Positions 43,048 to 52,472 are shown, counted from the stretch's first letter. The stretch: DNA of 64,000 nt from JANNVK01 sp031430435 (GCA_031430435.1 JANPBM010000056.1:1-64000), one strand, 5' to 3'. The notes: generated by a model from the letters alone, not told the origin. Translations and numbers: made by a program.

Positions 43048-44694
43048 ATGAAAAAACTAATTTTCGCTTGCTTGGCGATAATTCCGCTTTTTGCCGGCTC
43101 TGTTTTCGCTCAAAGCTATGCGATTACAAACGCTAAAATTGTCACGGTTTCGGGTGCCGTCATTGAAAAAGGCACGGTTGTTATTCGCGACGGTTTGATT
43201 GAATCCGTCGGCGAAACCGCGAAAGTGCCGACGGACGCAAAGATTTTTGATGCCGCAGGTTTGACCGTTTATCCCGGTTTTTTCGATGCCGGCACAAATC
43301 TCGGTTTAGCGAGTCCGCAAGCCGCCGCGCCGCAAGGTCAAGGTCGCGGACAAGGCGGACAGCCACCTGCGCCGACTTCAAATTCTAATTATCCGAGTGG
43401 TTTACAGCCCGAAACTTTGGCGGCTGACCAACTGAAAGCCGGAGATTCTCAGTTTGATTCGCAACGCAACGCCGGCATCACCACCGTTTTGACAGTTCCG
43501 AAAGAAGGTATTTTTAACGGACAATCGGCGGTTATCAATCTGGCGGGCGACAACGTTTCGGCAATGATTCTGCGTCCGAATTTCGCCCAACACATTACGT
43601 TTACAACACTTAGAACCGGTGCTTATCCAACGTCGTTGCTCGGAACTTTTTCCGCGCTTCGCCAAATGTTTCTCGATGCTCGGCGTTTGAACGATTGGAA
43701 AAAGCAATACGCGGCGAATCCGCGCGGCATCAAACGTCCCGATGCAGACATTTCGCTCGAAGCCTTGATTCCGCTTTTGAACCGCGAAATGCCCGTTGTT
43801 TTTAATGCCAACGAAGAACGCGAAATTATCCGGTCGCTTGATTTTGCCAAAGAATTTGATTTGAAACCGATTATCAACGGCGGTTTTGAAGCGTGGAAAG
43901 TTGCCGACAGATTAAAAAAAGCGGACGCAATCGTTTTGCTTTCGTTAAATTTTCCGAAAAAAACCACACAAAGCTCGCCCGAAGCCGATCCTGAACCGTT
44001 GGAAGTATTACGAATGCGGGCGGAAACGCCGAAATGCGCGGCAAAACTTGCTCAAGCCGGCGTGAAATTTGCTTTTCAATCGGGCGGAATGTCGAGCTTG
44101 GCGGACTTTTTTGCCAACGCGGGCAAGGCGGTCGAAAGCGGTTTGTCGAAAGATATTGCCTTGAAAGCAATGACTCTCGGCACAGCGGAAATCTTTGGCG
44201 TGGCAGACAGATTAGGTTCGATCGAAGTCGGCAAAATCGCCAATATCATCGTCAGCAAAGGTGATATTTTGTCGAAAGATAAATATATCACGCACGTTTT
44301 TGTGGACGGGAAATTGTTTGAACAAAAACCGCCGCCAAAACCCGAAGAAAAGAAGCCGACGACAACCGCAACCGCCGATGCTCCGAAAGTTTTACAAGTC
44401 GCGGGAACATGGAACATAACCATCGAAGCTCCGGGTCAAGAACTTCCCGTAACGCTGATTTTGACTCAGCAGGGCGATAAAATTACGGGACAAATGCAAG
44501 CCGGACAACTCGGTAATTCCGACATCAAAAACGGCATTGTAACAACGGGCGGAATGAGTTTCGACGCGACCGTAAATTTCGGCGGACAAAGCATCGATTT
44601 ATCTCTGAGCGGTAAAATCGAAGGCAATAAAGTCAGCGGTTCGGTCTCGACTCCGATGGGAGCAGTTCCGTTTTCAGGTACTAAAAATCCGTAA
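43048..44694 (+). CDS. Periplasmic amidohydrolase-fold protein lacking the HxH metal motif
   Basis: This 548-residue exported protein has a signal peptide (LIFACLAIIPLFAGSVFAQ). The amidohydrolase composite domain is clear (ITNAKIVTVSGAVIEKGTVV, VYPGFFDAG, and C-terminal FGVADRLGSIEVGKIANIIV). The first strand reads FDAGTNLGL where active enzymes have DxHxH, so the metal-binding pair is missing. Residues 450-548 add a lipocalin-like beta domain (VAGTWNITIEAPGQELPVTL). A Gly/Gln/Pro-rich loop sits at about 95-110. It is first of three such genes in a row; the middle one keeps HxH. A binding or partner role rather than catalysis is likely. Confidence 0.82.
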   Translation: MKKLIFACLAIIPLFAGSVFAQSYAITNAKIVTVSGAVIEKGTVVIRDGLIESVGETAKVPTDAKIFDAAGLTVYPGFFDAGTNLGLASPQAAAPQGQGRGQGGQPPAPTSNSNYPSGLQPETLAADQLKAGDSQFDSQRNAGITTVLTVPKEGIFNGQSAVINLAGDNVSAMILRPNFAQHITFTTLRTGAYPTSLLGTFSALRQMFLDARRLNDWKKQYAANPRGIKRPDADISLEALIPLLNREMPVVFNANEEREIIRSLDFAKEFDLKPIINGGFEAWKVADRLKKADAIVLLSLNFPKKTTQSSPEADPEPLEVLRMRAETPKCAAKLAQAGVKFAFQSGGMSSLADFFANAGKAVESGLSKDIALKAMTLGTAEIFGVADRLGSIEVGKIANIIVSKGDILSKDKYITHVFVDGKLFEQKPPPKPEEKKPTTTATADAPKVLQVAGTWNITIEAPGQELPVTLILTQQGDKITGQMQAGQLGNSDIKNGIVTTGGMSFDATVNFGGQSIDLSLSGKIEGNKVSGSVSTPMGAVPFSGTKNP

Positions 44695-44800
44695 TCGGAC
44701 GGCAGAGCAGCAAGTCAGGCAGTAAAAGAAATAACGTCAACAGACGGCATCCGCAGTAAAGAAATAATGCTGCCGGAAATAAGTTTCCAACAGAAATAAT

Positions 44801-46177
44801 ATGAAAAAAATAACAGCTTTCATACTCGTAATTTTATTTTTGACATCAACGTCATTAAGCATTTTCGGTCAAACGTCAACCGATGTTTTGATTAAAAACG
44901 CAACGATTTTAACCGCCGCGAACGGTACGTTGGAAGGTTCCGACATTCTGATTCAAAACGGCAAAATCGCCAAAATCGGCAAAGGTTTGAAGACAACCGG
45001 CAAGACGATCGATGCGACGGGGAAATTTGTTATGCCCGGAATCATCGACGCTCACTCGCATTCGATGCTTGACGCAATCAACGAATTTTCGTATTCCGTC
45101 ACATCGATGACACGAACCCGCGATATGCTCAACACATCCGACATTTCGCTTTATCGGCAACTTGCAAGCGGTGTAACAGCCGCGAATTTACTGCACGGTT
45201 CGGCAAATTCGATCGGCGGACAAAATACGATGGTGAAATTCAAATGGGGAAAACCCGTCGAAGATTTCATTATCGCCGATGCGTTGCCCGGAATTAAATT
45301 TGCGATGGGCGAAAATCCGAAACGTTCGGGTGCGCAGGGGCGTTATCCGAATACGCGAATGGGCGTAATCGAAACGATGCGCGATGCTTTGACGCGGGCG
45401 CGGGATTACAAAAAATCTTGGGACGATTTCAAAGCCGGAAAAAATAAAATTCAGCCGCGCAGAAATCTTGAACTTGAACCGTTAGTTGAAGTACTCGAAG
45501 GCAAACGGTTGGTTCATTGCCACGGCTATCGTTCGGACGAGCATTTGAATTTGATGCGTTTAGCCGAAGAATTCGGGTTTAGAATCGGCACGTTGCAACA
45601 CGGTTTGGAAGCATATAAAATTGCTCCCGAAATTGCCAAACACGGCGCGGGCGTTTCAATTTTTACCGATTCTTGGTCTTATAAACTCGAAGCCTACGAT
45701 GCAATTCCTTATAATGCTTATATTTTGTGGAAAGCGGGCGTGGTTGTTTCAATCAATTCCGATGACGACGGACGCGCCAGACGCTTGAATTTGGATGCCG
45801 CAAAAGTAATGAAATACGGTGGTGTTCCCGAAGAAGAAGCCTTGAAAATGATTACGCTCAATGCGGCAAAACAATTCCGCATCGACAAACGGACAGGTTC
45901 AATCGAAGTCGGAAAAGACGCGGATTTGGCGATTTGGTCGGGACATCCGTTCAGCGTTTATTCGCGCGTCGAAATGACTTTTATCGAAGGCGAAGTTTAT
46001 TTTGACATTGCCAAAGACAAAGAAATGCGGGCGAAAATGGAAGCCGAACGCAAAGAGTTGGAAGCCGCCGATTCAAATAAATCAAAAGGAAACGAACCGC
46101 CGCCGATTCCGAAAGAGCATCGTAAATCGCATCTCGACGATGCCGACGGTTTAGACGAAGGAGGCAATAATGAATAA
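44801..46177 (+). CDS. Periplasmic amidohydrolase with intact metal motif
   Basis: This 458-residue exported enzyme has a signal peptide (ITAFILVILFLTSTSLSIFGQ). The metal-binding motif GIIDAHSHSM (about residue 85), HCHGYRSDE (about 245), LQHGLEAYK (about 265) and INSDDDG (about 325) supply the expected His and Asp ligands of the amidohydrolase superfamily. The C-terminus SIEVGKDADLAIWSGHPF is typical of imidazolonepropionase-like members. The tail is charged and Pro-rich. It overlaps the next gene by 8 bases with AAGGAGG in its own 3' end. Probably a secreted amidase or dipeptidase; the substrate is unknown. Confidence 0.88.
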   Translation: MKKITAFILVILFLTSTSLSIFGQTSTDVLIKNATILTAANGTLEGSDILIQNGKIAKIGKGLKTTGKTIDATGKFVMPGIIDAHSHSMLDAINEFSYSVTSMTRTRDMLNTSDISLYRQLASGVTAANLLHGSANSIGGQNTMVKFKWGKPVEDFIIADALPGIKFAMGENPKRSGAQGRYPNTRMGVIETMRDALTRARDYKKSWDDFKAGKNKIQPRRNLELEPLVEVLEGKRLVHCHGYRSDEHLNLMRLAEEFGFRIGTLQHGLEAYKIAPEIAKHGAGVSIFTDSWSYKLEAYDAIPYNAYILWKAGVVVSINSDDDGRARRLNLDAAKVMKYGGVPEEEALKMITLNAAKQFRIDKRTGSIEVGKDADLAIWSGHPFSVYSRVEMTFIEGEVYFDIAKDKEMRAKMEAERKELEAADSNKSKGNEPPPIPKEHRKSHLDDADGLDEGGNNE

Positions 46178-47534
46178 GGCAAAAGTAAAAAGTAAAAAGG
46201 CAAAAATTATGAAATCGTTTATTTATTTGTGTTTATTTGTGTTTGTTTGCGGCTCGATTTCTTTCGCTCAAAGCGATGGTTCGCAGCAAAATTTGACCGG
46301 AAAAACCGGCACGTTTGCAATTAAAGGCACGAAGGTCGTAACGGTTTCGGGCGAAACGATTGAAAACGGTACGGTGGTTATCAAAGACGGAAAAATTCTC
46401 GCGGTCGGGGCAACCGTCACAATTCCGAGCGATGCTCAAATTATCGACGGCAAAGGTCTCAGCGTTTATCCCGGAATGATTGATGCGGCGACGAATTTGG
46501 GGTTATCGGAGATTCAACTGAGTGCCGATCCGACCGTTGACCTTGCCGAACTCGGTGATTTTAATCCGAATGCGAAAGCGGTTATCGGTTTTAATCCGCA
46601 CACTTCGCACGTCAACGTCACGCGCGTCAACGGAGTTACAACCGTTATTTCCGCTCCGGGCGGCGGCGGAATTGCCGGACAATCCGCGTTGATGAATCTG
46701 AACGGTTCGACGCAAGCCGAAATGGCTCTCGTTCCGACTCATTCGCTGGTTATCAATTTTCCGCGAATTTCAACTTTTCAAGGCTTCGGCGGCAATGCTC
46801 CGCAACTCGATTTTAACGAAGCTGTCAAACAACGCGACAAACGTTTGGAAGAATTGAAAAAGAACTTTAAGCTCGCCGAAGAGTATGCCCGAATCAAAGA
46901 CGCGACCGCGAAAGACGCAAGTTTGCCTTTTCAGCCGATTAACTTAAAAATGGAAGCGATGATTCCGTATATTCGCGGCGAAAAACCGATTATGTTCACC
47001 GCCGAACGCGAGCGCGACATCAAATCGGTTGTTAAATTTGTCGAAGAAATGAAGGTTAAAGGCATTATTTTGGGCGGACAAGATGCGTGGAAAGTTGCCG
47101 AAGGTTTGAACAAAAACAAAATCGGCGTAGTTTTTACGAATATTTACAGTTTGCCTGTCCAAGACGACGATGCTTACGATTATCTGTTTTCGGCACCGAG
47201 CAAGATGCAAAAAGCGGGAATATCCTTCTGTATTTCGACGGGTAACGAAGGTCAAGAAGTACGCGATTTGCCGTATCACGCAGGTTTAGCCGCCGCTTAC
47301 GGACTTTCACCGCAAGACGCTTTGAAATCCGTAACTCTTTACGCTGCTCAAGTTCTGGGCGTTGCCGACAAACTCGGTTCGATTGAATCGGGCAAAATTG
47401 CCAACATCGTGGTAACGGACGGCGATTTGCTCGAACCGCGAACGAACGTCAAATATCTGTTTATCGGCGGTCGCTTGTTGCCGCTGACAAGCCGCCACAC
47501 GGAGCTTTTTGAACGCTTCAAAGACAGAAAATAA
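46170..47534 (+). CDS. Periplasmic amidohydrolase-fold protein lacking HxH, second copy
   Basis: This 454-residue exported protein resembles the gene at 43048. It has IDAATNLGLSE in place of DxHxH and the same closing LGVADKLGSIESGKIANIVV, but no lipocalin-like tail. AAGGAGG precedes the ATG at 46170, while the signal peptide proper starts at a second ATG at 46209 (KSFIYLCLFVFVCGSISFAQ). The 39 bases between are the heptad run CAAAAGT, AAAAAGT, AAAAAGG, CAAAAAT. The repeat seems to have pushed a Lys-rich extension onto the N-terminus, or separated the ribosome-binding site from the true start. It is the last gene of the amidohydrolase set. Confidence 0.8.
   Translation: MNKAKVKSKKAKIMKSFIYLCLFVFVCGSISFAQSDGSQQNLTGKTGTFAIKGTKVVTVSGETIENGTVVIKDGKILAVGATVTIPSDAQIIDGKGLSVYPGMIDAATNLGLSEIQLSADPTVDLAELGDFNPNAKAVIGFNPHTSHVNVTRVNGVTTVISAPGGGGIAGQSALMNLNGSTQAEMALVPTHSLVINFPRISTFQGFGGNAPQLDFNEAVKQRDKRLEELKKNFKLAEEYARIKDATAKDASLPFQPINLKMEAMIPYIRGEKPIMFTAERERDIKSVVKFVEEMKVKGIILGGQDAWKVAEGLNKNKIGVVFTNIYSLPVQDDDAYDYLFSAPSKMQKAGISFCISTGNEGQEVRDLPYHAGLAAAYGLSPQDALKSVTLYAAQVLGVADKLGSIESGKIANIVVTDGDLLEPRTNVKYLFIGGRLLPLTSRHTELFERFKDRK
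46180..46207. repeat. 7-nt-phased repeat at the start of the third amidohydrolase gene
   Basis: The heptads CAAAAGT, AAAAAGT, AAAAAGG and CAAAAAT lie between two in-frame ATG codons (46170 and 46209). They are of the same family as 2766-2786. Confidence 0.7.
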
Positions 47535-47555
47535 GTAAACCCGAAATGTAAAAAG

Positions 47556-47589
47556 CGAAAAGGCATCTTAGTTCTAAGGTGCCTTTTCG
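47556..47589 (+). terminator. Hairpin after the amidohydrolase operon
   Basis: CGAAAAGGCATCTTA (47556-47570) pairs with TAAGGTGCCTTTTCG (47575-47589) at 14 of 15 positions. The T-run is within the stem. Confidence 0.7.
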
Positions 47590-47753
47590 GCGGGTTTGCA
47601 AAACGGATTTTCAGCATTCAAAGAAAGATGAACTTTTCGCGTCAAAAAATCGTTACAACTTTTTATGAGCGATGTTCATCTGAATTGCTCGTGCGGGTTA
47701 GATAACGCAAATTGTTTTAAGATTATTTTTTTGGATTAAGGAGAACTATTAAA

Positions 47754-48119
47754 ATGTCGGAATTTGATCAAGAAGTTAAAAAAGCGGAACAAGAATTGAA
47801 CCAAAGTTTGGTGCCCGTTATCAACAACACGGAAGAAACGCCGAACAATTTTCTGAACGATGAATTTTTAGGAGATTTAAAAGTGCAAGCCCAAGAATAT
47901 CAGCAAAAATTACAAGACGCGGCATTAAAAGCAAAAGATTTTGCCAACGAGAAGTTTACGCAAGCAGGCGATAAGTTCAAAGAAATTTCGAGTAAAGACC
48001 CGAAAGAATTGGTCGAAAACGCCAAAGAATTTGCGAGACAAAAACCGGGACAAACAATTTTAATTTCAGCCGCCGTCGGATTGGTTTTAGGCTTGATTTT
48101 GAAAGGCGGAAGAAAATAA
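47754..48119 (+). CDS. Small protein with amphipathic helix and C-terminal anchor (ElaB/YqjD-like layout)
   Basis: This 121-residue protein has a long charged helical part (about 1-95, rich in Lys/Glu/Gln, with AKDFANEKFTQAGDKFKEI) and a C-terminal helix QTILISAAVGLVLGLIL followed by KGGRK. This layout matches the DUF883/ElaB-YqjD group of inner-membrane, ribosome-associated proteins, although sequence similarity is only in the tail. AAGGAG lies 10 bases before the ATG. It is monocistronic, with a terminator at 48144. Confidence 0.7.
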   Translation: MSEFDQEVKKAEQELNQSLVPVINNTEETPNNFLNDEFLGDLKVQAQEYQQKLQDAALKAKDFANEKFTQAGDKFKEISSKDPKELVENAKEFARQKPGQTILISAAVGLVLGLILKGGRK

Positions 48120-48143
48120 TTCAACGTAAAAGTGATAATTAAA

Positions 48144-48176
48144 AAAGCATCGAGAGAAATTTCGGTGCTTTTTTAC
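48144..48176 (+). terminator. Rho-independent terminator
   Basis: AAAAGCATCGA (48144-48154) pairs with TCGGTGCTTTT (48163-48173), followed by more T. Confidence 0.85.
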
Positions 48177-48359
48177 GTTTAATTCGCAAACTTCGCCCGT
48201 CAATAAACTTCATCTCGGCGGTTTGTTAAAAATACCGTAAAGCATTCGATTTTTTAATTTTGCCAACGCCGTAAGTTTGAATTTTATCATAAACTTTTTC
48301 GGCAATTCGAGCGTAAATAATCTTGAGGTTTTACCAATTCATTTATTCAGGAGCAAGCA

Positions 48360-50759
48360 ATGATTCATCGTTTTATAATTTCATTAACATTAGTGTTTTC
48401 ACTTTTCACATTATCGCTGCCGCAGATCGGCTATGCGCAAACAACCGCGACGCAAACCGCGTCCGATTTTTCAAAACAACTTGCGGAAATTGAGGCAAAA
48501 GTTGAAAAACGCCGTCAAGAACTCGGCATTCCGGGAATGTCGCTCGTCATTGTCAAAGACAATAAAGTGATTTACAGCAAAGGTTTAGGTTACAAAGATT
48601 TTGAAAATAAAATCCCCGTAACGGCGGATACTCAATTCGGCATCGGTTCGGCAACCAAAGCGTTTACCGCGCTTTCGGTTTTGATGTCGCAAGACGAAGG
48701 CAAACTTTCGCTCGAAGACTCACCGAAAAAATATCTGCCGTATTTCAAAATGAAAGACGCGGAAACTGATGCAAAAATTACAATCAGAGATTTATTGCGG
48801 CACAGTTCGGGCTTAAATCGGACAGATTTGGCGATGATTACGGGCAAATTAAGCCGCGAAGAATTGATAAAAGTCGCGGGTGAAGCAAAGCCTGTCGCCA
48901 AACTCGGCGAGAAGTTTTTATATCAAAATATTATGTTTGCCGCAGCCGGCGAAATCGTCGCAAAAGTCCAAAAACAATCGTGGGAAACGTTTGTTCCAAG
49001 CCGAATTTTCACGCCGCTCGGAATGAATAATTCCACCATGTCCATCACACAACTGGCGAAAGCCAAAGATGCTTCGTTCGGTTACGACTATAATTTCGAC
49101 ACTAAAGAAACGCGAAAATTGCCGTACCGCGAGCTGACTCCGTTTGCTCCGGCAGGTTCGATAAATTCGACGGCAAACGATATGGCGAAGTGGTTAAAGT
49201 TCGTTGTAAATGGCGGAACTGTTGACGGCAAAAGACTTGTGAGCGAAACAGGTTATGAGGAATGGACAAAGCCGCAGATGAAAATTGCGGGAAAAACGAG
49301 TTACGGTTTCGGCTGGTTTTTACAAGATTGGAACGGTAACAAAGTAGTCCAACACGGCGGAAATATCGACGGCTTTAATTCGATGGTGGCGATGATTCCC
49401 GAAAAGAAACTCGGTTTTGCGATGCTTTCAAATGTAACGGGTTCAAGCCTCGGCAATGAACTGATGCCGATAATTTTTGAAGGAATTTTGGGAAATCCGA
49501 ATCCGACCAAAGATATTGCCGCAAATGATTTGCAAAAAGAAACCGGAAAATACAATTTCAAAGACGCAGGTTTTGATATTGAGGTTCAGTTAAAAGACGG
49601 AAATTTGGTGGCGATTGTTCCCGGACAACCGAATTTGACGCTCGAAAATATCGGCGGAAGACGTTATAAAGTCAAAGAAGCTGATGGTTTTTTCGCTACT
49701 TTCAAAGACGATTCGATGTATTTGGAACAGCCGCAAGGCAATTATACTTTGCCGAAAGTCGGGGCAAATACCGAAACCAAACCCGCTGATTTAACTTCCG
49801 CGAAAGAACTTATCGGCAAATATGAATCAGCCGAAAAAAAAGGCAGATTCATTGAAATAAAAGAAGATAACGGCAAAGTTACGTTTAATATAGAAGGTCA
49901 GCAACCATACGCTTTGGTCGAAAAAGCGAAAGATAATTTCAGTCTTTCACCGTTGCCGGGCGATTATTCGTTAAAAGTAAAACGAACCGCCGCAGGTAAA
50001 ATTGAAAGTGTCGCAATCGCTCAACCCGAAGGCGAATTCGGTTTCAAACTTGTCGATGCAAAAGCGGTGGCGGATGTGATGCCGAAAATGTCGGTCGATG
50101 AAATTATGCAAAAAACAATCGATGCTCTCGGCGGCGAACCGGCGATGAAAAAAATCACGTCCAGAATCACAAAAACAAGCCTCGATTTTGAAAATCAAGG
50201 TGTCAAAGGAACGGCGATTTCATACGAAAAAGCGCCAAATTCCGCTTCAAGCGATACAACCGTAACCGCGTTCGGCAAATCGATTGCGACGATTCACGGC
50301 TATTTCGACGGCTCAAACGGCGGCACCGATTTATCGTTTGCACCCGCCGCGACATTGAGCGGAAAAGGTTTGGAAAACGCGAAACTTGCGGCTGATTTTT
50401 ACGACTTCCTAAACTGGAAAGTCGGCTTGAAAAAATCGGAAGTAAAAGGTGCGGAAAAAGTCGGCGACGAAGAATGCTACGTTGTTTTGCTTGAACCCGA
50501 AAAAGCGTCTGAAATAAAATACTGGATTTCAACCAAAACATTTTTACCGTTAAAATCATTGACGTTGGAGGTTGACAGCACAAGCAGTCAAACAACTCCG
50601 GTTATCCAAGTCTTCAGTGATTATCGTCCGGTTGACGGCGTAAAAATACCGTTCAAAACCGTTGTTACCGATCAAGGTATGGGCGATATTGTCCAAATTG
50701 TTACCGAAGTAAAACAAAACGTAAAAGTTGACGACAAAATGTTTAAGCCGAAAAAATAA
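48360..50759 (+). CDS. Secreted serine beta-lactamase-like hydrolase with extra C-terminal domain
   Basis: This 799-residue exported protein has a signal peptide (ending IGYAQ). The class C beta-lactamase/esterase fold fills about 40-380, with the nucleophile motif S97-ATK100, Y188-QN190 and VQHGGNIDGF near 330 (the KTG-equivalent HGG). It is likely a D-aminopeptidase, esterase or beta-lactam-hydrolysing enzyme; the family is too broad to say. Residues 385-560 are a beta-rich DUF3471-like tail. Residues 570-799 are a lipoprotein-sorting-like domain (MQKTIDALGGEPAMKKIT start) similar to the N-terminal domain of the protein at 26301. GGAGCAAGCA lies upstream of the ATG. Confidence 0.87.
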   Translation: MIHRFIISLTLVFSLFTLSLPQIGYAQTTATQTASDFSKQLAEIEAKVEKRRQELGIPGMSLVIVKDNKVIYSKGLGYKDFENKIPVTADTQFGIGSATKAFTALSVLMSQDEGKLSLEDSPKKYLPYFKMKDAETDAKITIRDLLRHSSGLNRTDLAMITGKLSREELIKVAGEAKPVAKLGEKFLYQNIMFAAAGEIVAKVQKQSWETFVPSRIFTPLGMNNSTMSITQLAKAKDASFGYDYNFDTKETRKLPYRELTPFAPAGSINSTANDMAKWLKFVVNGGTVDGKRLVSETGYEEWTKPQMKIAGKTSYGFGWFLQDWNGNKVVQHGGNIDGFNSMVAMIPEKKLGFAMLSNVTGSSLGNELMPIIFEGILGNPNPTKDIAANDLQKETGKYNFKDAGFDIEVQLKDGNLVAIVPGQPNLTLENIGGRRYKVKEADGFFATFKDDSMYLEQPQGNYTLPKVGANTETKPADLTSAKELIGKYESAEKKGRFIEIKEDNGKVTFNIEGQQPYALVEKAKDNFSLSPLPGDYSLKVKRTAAGKIESVAIAQPEGEFGFKLVDAKAVADVMPKMSVDEIMQKTIDALGGEPAMKKITSRITKTSLDFENQGVKGTAISYEKAPNSASSDTTVTAFGKSIATIHGYFDGSNGGTDLSFAPAATLSGKGLENAKLAADFYDFLNWKVGLKKSEVKGAEKVGDEECYVVLLEPEKASEIKYWISTKTFLPLKSLTLEVDSTSSQTTPVIQVFSDYRPVDGVKIPFKTVVTDQGMGDIVQIVTEVKQNVKVDDKMFKPKK

Positions 50760-50779
50760 CAACCGCAAAATAAAATAAC

Positions 50780-50821
50780 TCGGTCGGAATAAATTTGAAA
50801 CTTCAAACAAATTCCGACCGA
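50780..50821 (+). terminator. Rho-independent terminator after the beta-lactamase-like gene
   Basis: TCGGTCGGAAT (50780-50790) pairs with ATTCCGACCGA (50811-50821), with further pairing inside, followed by TTTTA. Confidence 0.85.
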
Positions 50822-50992
50822 TTTTATATTCGTAAAGCAAACTTTGCAAAATTCCTTACAATCTGCGGTAATCATTGCTAAAAAACAAACTTCGGCTATT
50901 CAAGTTTTTGCCGGTTTGGATTAGAATTAGGTCATATAATTCAACTCGGAAATATATCGAGAGTTTTCAGGTAAAAGCAGTATCGTGGAATT

Positions 50993-51193
50993 ATGCAAAA
51001 TTTAATTGAATCTAACGCAAAAATAATGTTCGGCAAATCTGTTATAAAAGACACGCGACTCACGGTTGAATTGATTTCGGGAAAAATTGCCAACGGCAAA
51101 ACCATTGATGAAGTTTTGTCGTCATATCCGCATTTAACGCGTGAACAGGTCTTGGCGTGTGCCGGTTTTGCAGGAAAAACATTGAGCTTTTAA
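50993..51193 (+). CDS. DUF433 family small protein
   Basis: This 66-residue protein shows the DUF433 pattern: KIMFGKSVIKDTRLTVELISGKIANGKTIDEVLSSYPHLTREQVLACAGFA. Members are small winged-helix-like proteins that often act as antitoxins beside PIN-like DUF5615 toxins. Here no toxin gene follows; the next gene (51237) is HPPD. It is therefore an orphan, either a relic or a stand-alone regulator. The ATG at 50993 has no strong ribosome-binding site; the open frame allows no earlier ATG. Confidence 0.85.
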   Translation: MQNLIESNAKIMFGKSVIKDTRLTVELISGKIANGKTIDEVLSSYPHLTREQVLACAGFAGKTLSF

Positions 51194-51236
51194 GCGATTT
51201 GCGAAGAGCAAACTACATTTTTATTATTAAAATTAT

Positions 51237-52331
51237 ATGACAGAAAAAAACCCGTTAGGTTTAAAAAAAATACATCACGTTGAATTTTACGTCGGCAACG
51301 CCAAGCAATCCGAGTTTTATTATCGCAAGGCATTCGGTTTTTCGCGGGCGGCGTATTCGGGTTTGGAAACCGGAAACCGTGAAGCGACCAGCTATGTTTT
51401 GCGGCAAAATCGAGTCAATTTTGTTTTGACAACACCTTTGAACGCCGAACATTACGCCGCCGAACATATTAAAAAACACGGCGACGGCGTGCGTGATATT
51501 GCGTTTCAGGTCGAAGATTGCGATGCGGCTTTTAACGAAGCCGTCAAACGCGGCGCGAAAGTTGCGAGCGAACCACGCGATATTTCCGATGAAAACGGCG
51601 CGATTTGCCACGCCGCGATTCACACTTACGGCGACACGATTCATTCGCTGATTTCATACAAAGATTACAACGGCACGTTTTTGCCTCATTTTACCGAGCA
51701 AAATGTGGTTGGCGAAGATGTCGGAATTCAGCTTGTCGATCACATTGTCGGCAATGTCGAACTCGGTAAAATGAACGAATGGTGCGATTATTACCGCGAT
51801 GTGATGGGCTTTTTCCGCTATATTACGTTTGACGATGCGGATATTTCGACCGAATATTCGGCGTTGATGTCGATTGTTATGTCAGACGGCGGACACAATA
51901 TCAAGTTTCCGATAAATGAACCTGCCGAGAGCAAAAAAGGTAAAAGTCAGATTCAGGAATACATCGATTATTACAAAACTGCGGGCGTTCAGCACATCGC
52001 TTTATTGTGCAAAGACATCGTTCGGACGGTCGGTAAATTGCAGGAAAACGGCGTTGAATTTTTGTTTGTTCCCGACAGTTATTACGATGAATTGCTTGAT
52101 CGAGTCGGCGAAATCGATGAAAATATCGACGATTTGAAACGCTTGGGAATCTTGGTCGATTGCGATGAGGAAGGTTATTTGTTACAGATTTTCACCAAAC
52201 CGGTTGAAGATCGTCCGACCGTTTTCTTTGAAATTTTGCAACGAAAAGGCTGTAAAGGTTTCGGCAAAGGTAATTTCAAGGCGTTATTTGTTTCGATTGA
52301 AGACGAACAACGGAAACGCGGGAATTTATAA
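51237..52331 (+). CDS. hppD: 4-hydroxyphenylpyruvate dioxygenase
   Basis: This Fe(II) dioxygenase of tyrosine breakdown turns 4-hydroxyphenylpyruvate into homogentisate. It has 364 aa and two VOC-type halves. The N-terminal half starts KKIHHVEFYVGNAKQSEFYY. The iron ligands are the His in QLVDHIVGNVELG, the His in GVQHIALLCKDI and the Glu in TVFFEILQRKGCKGFGKGNFKALF, a family signature. Length and order are normal. It is cytoplasmic. It lies after the DUF433 gene, and no other tyrosine catabolic gene is adjacent. Confidence 0.95.
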   Translation: MTEKNPLGLKKIHHVEFYVGNAKQSEFYYRKAFGFSRAAYSGLETGNREATSYVLRQNRVNFVLTTPLNAEHYAAEHIKKHGDGVRDIAFQVEDCDAAFNEAVKRGAKVASEPRDISDENGAICHAAIHTYGDTIHSLISYKDYNGTFLPHFTEQNVVGEDVGIQLVDHIVGNVELGKMNEWCDYYRDVMGFFRYITFDDADISTEYSALMSIVMSDGGHNIKFPINEPAESKKGKSQIQEYIDYYKTAGVQHIALLCKDIVRTVGKLQENGVEFLFVPDSYYDELLDRVGEIDENIDDLKRLGILVDCDEEGYLLQIFTKPVEDRPTVFFEILQRKGCKGFGKGNFKALFVSIEDEQRKRGNL

Positions 52332-52424
52332 GTTAAAAAATTGAGCGTAAAAATTACCGTAAACTATTTGTATGATTGACTTTATAGAATTATGAGGAGA
52401 ATCGAGCGGACTGTTGGTTTTCGG

Positions 52425-52472
52425 TAATTTTTTGCTTTTTGTTTTTGCGTTTTTACTTTTCACTTCAATTGG
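52425..52472. repeat. Degenerate 7-nt-phased T-rich repeat
   Basis: The plus strand reads approximately TTTTTTG, CTTTTTG, TTTTTGC, GTTTTTA, CTTTTCA, which is the reverse complement of the AAAAAGT family. It lies in the gap between hppD and the PilN-like gene; the rest of that gap is featureless. Confidence 0.5.

Noticed and set aside
50993..51193. Toxin-antitoxin system at the DUF433 gene
   Set aside because: No toxin-like frame lies on either side; it is kept only as an orphan DUF433 gene.
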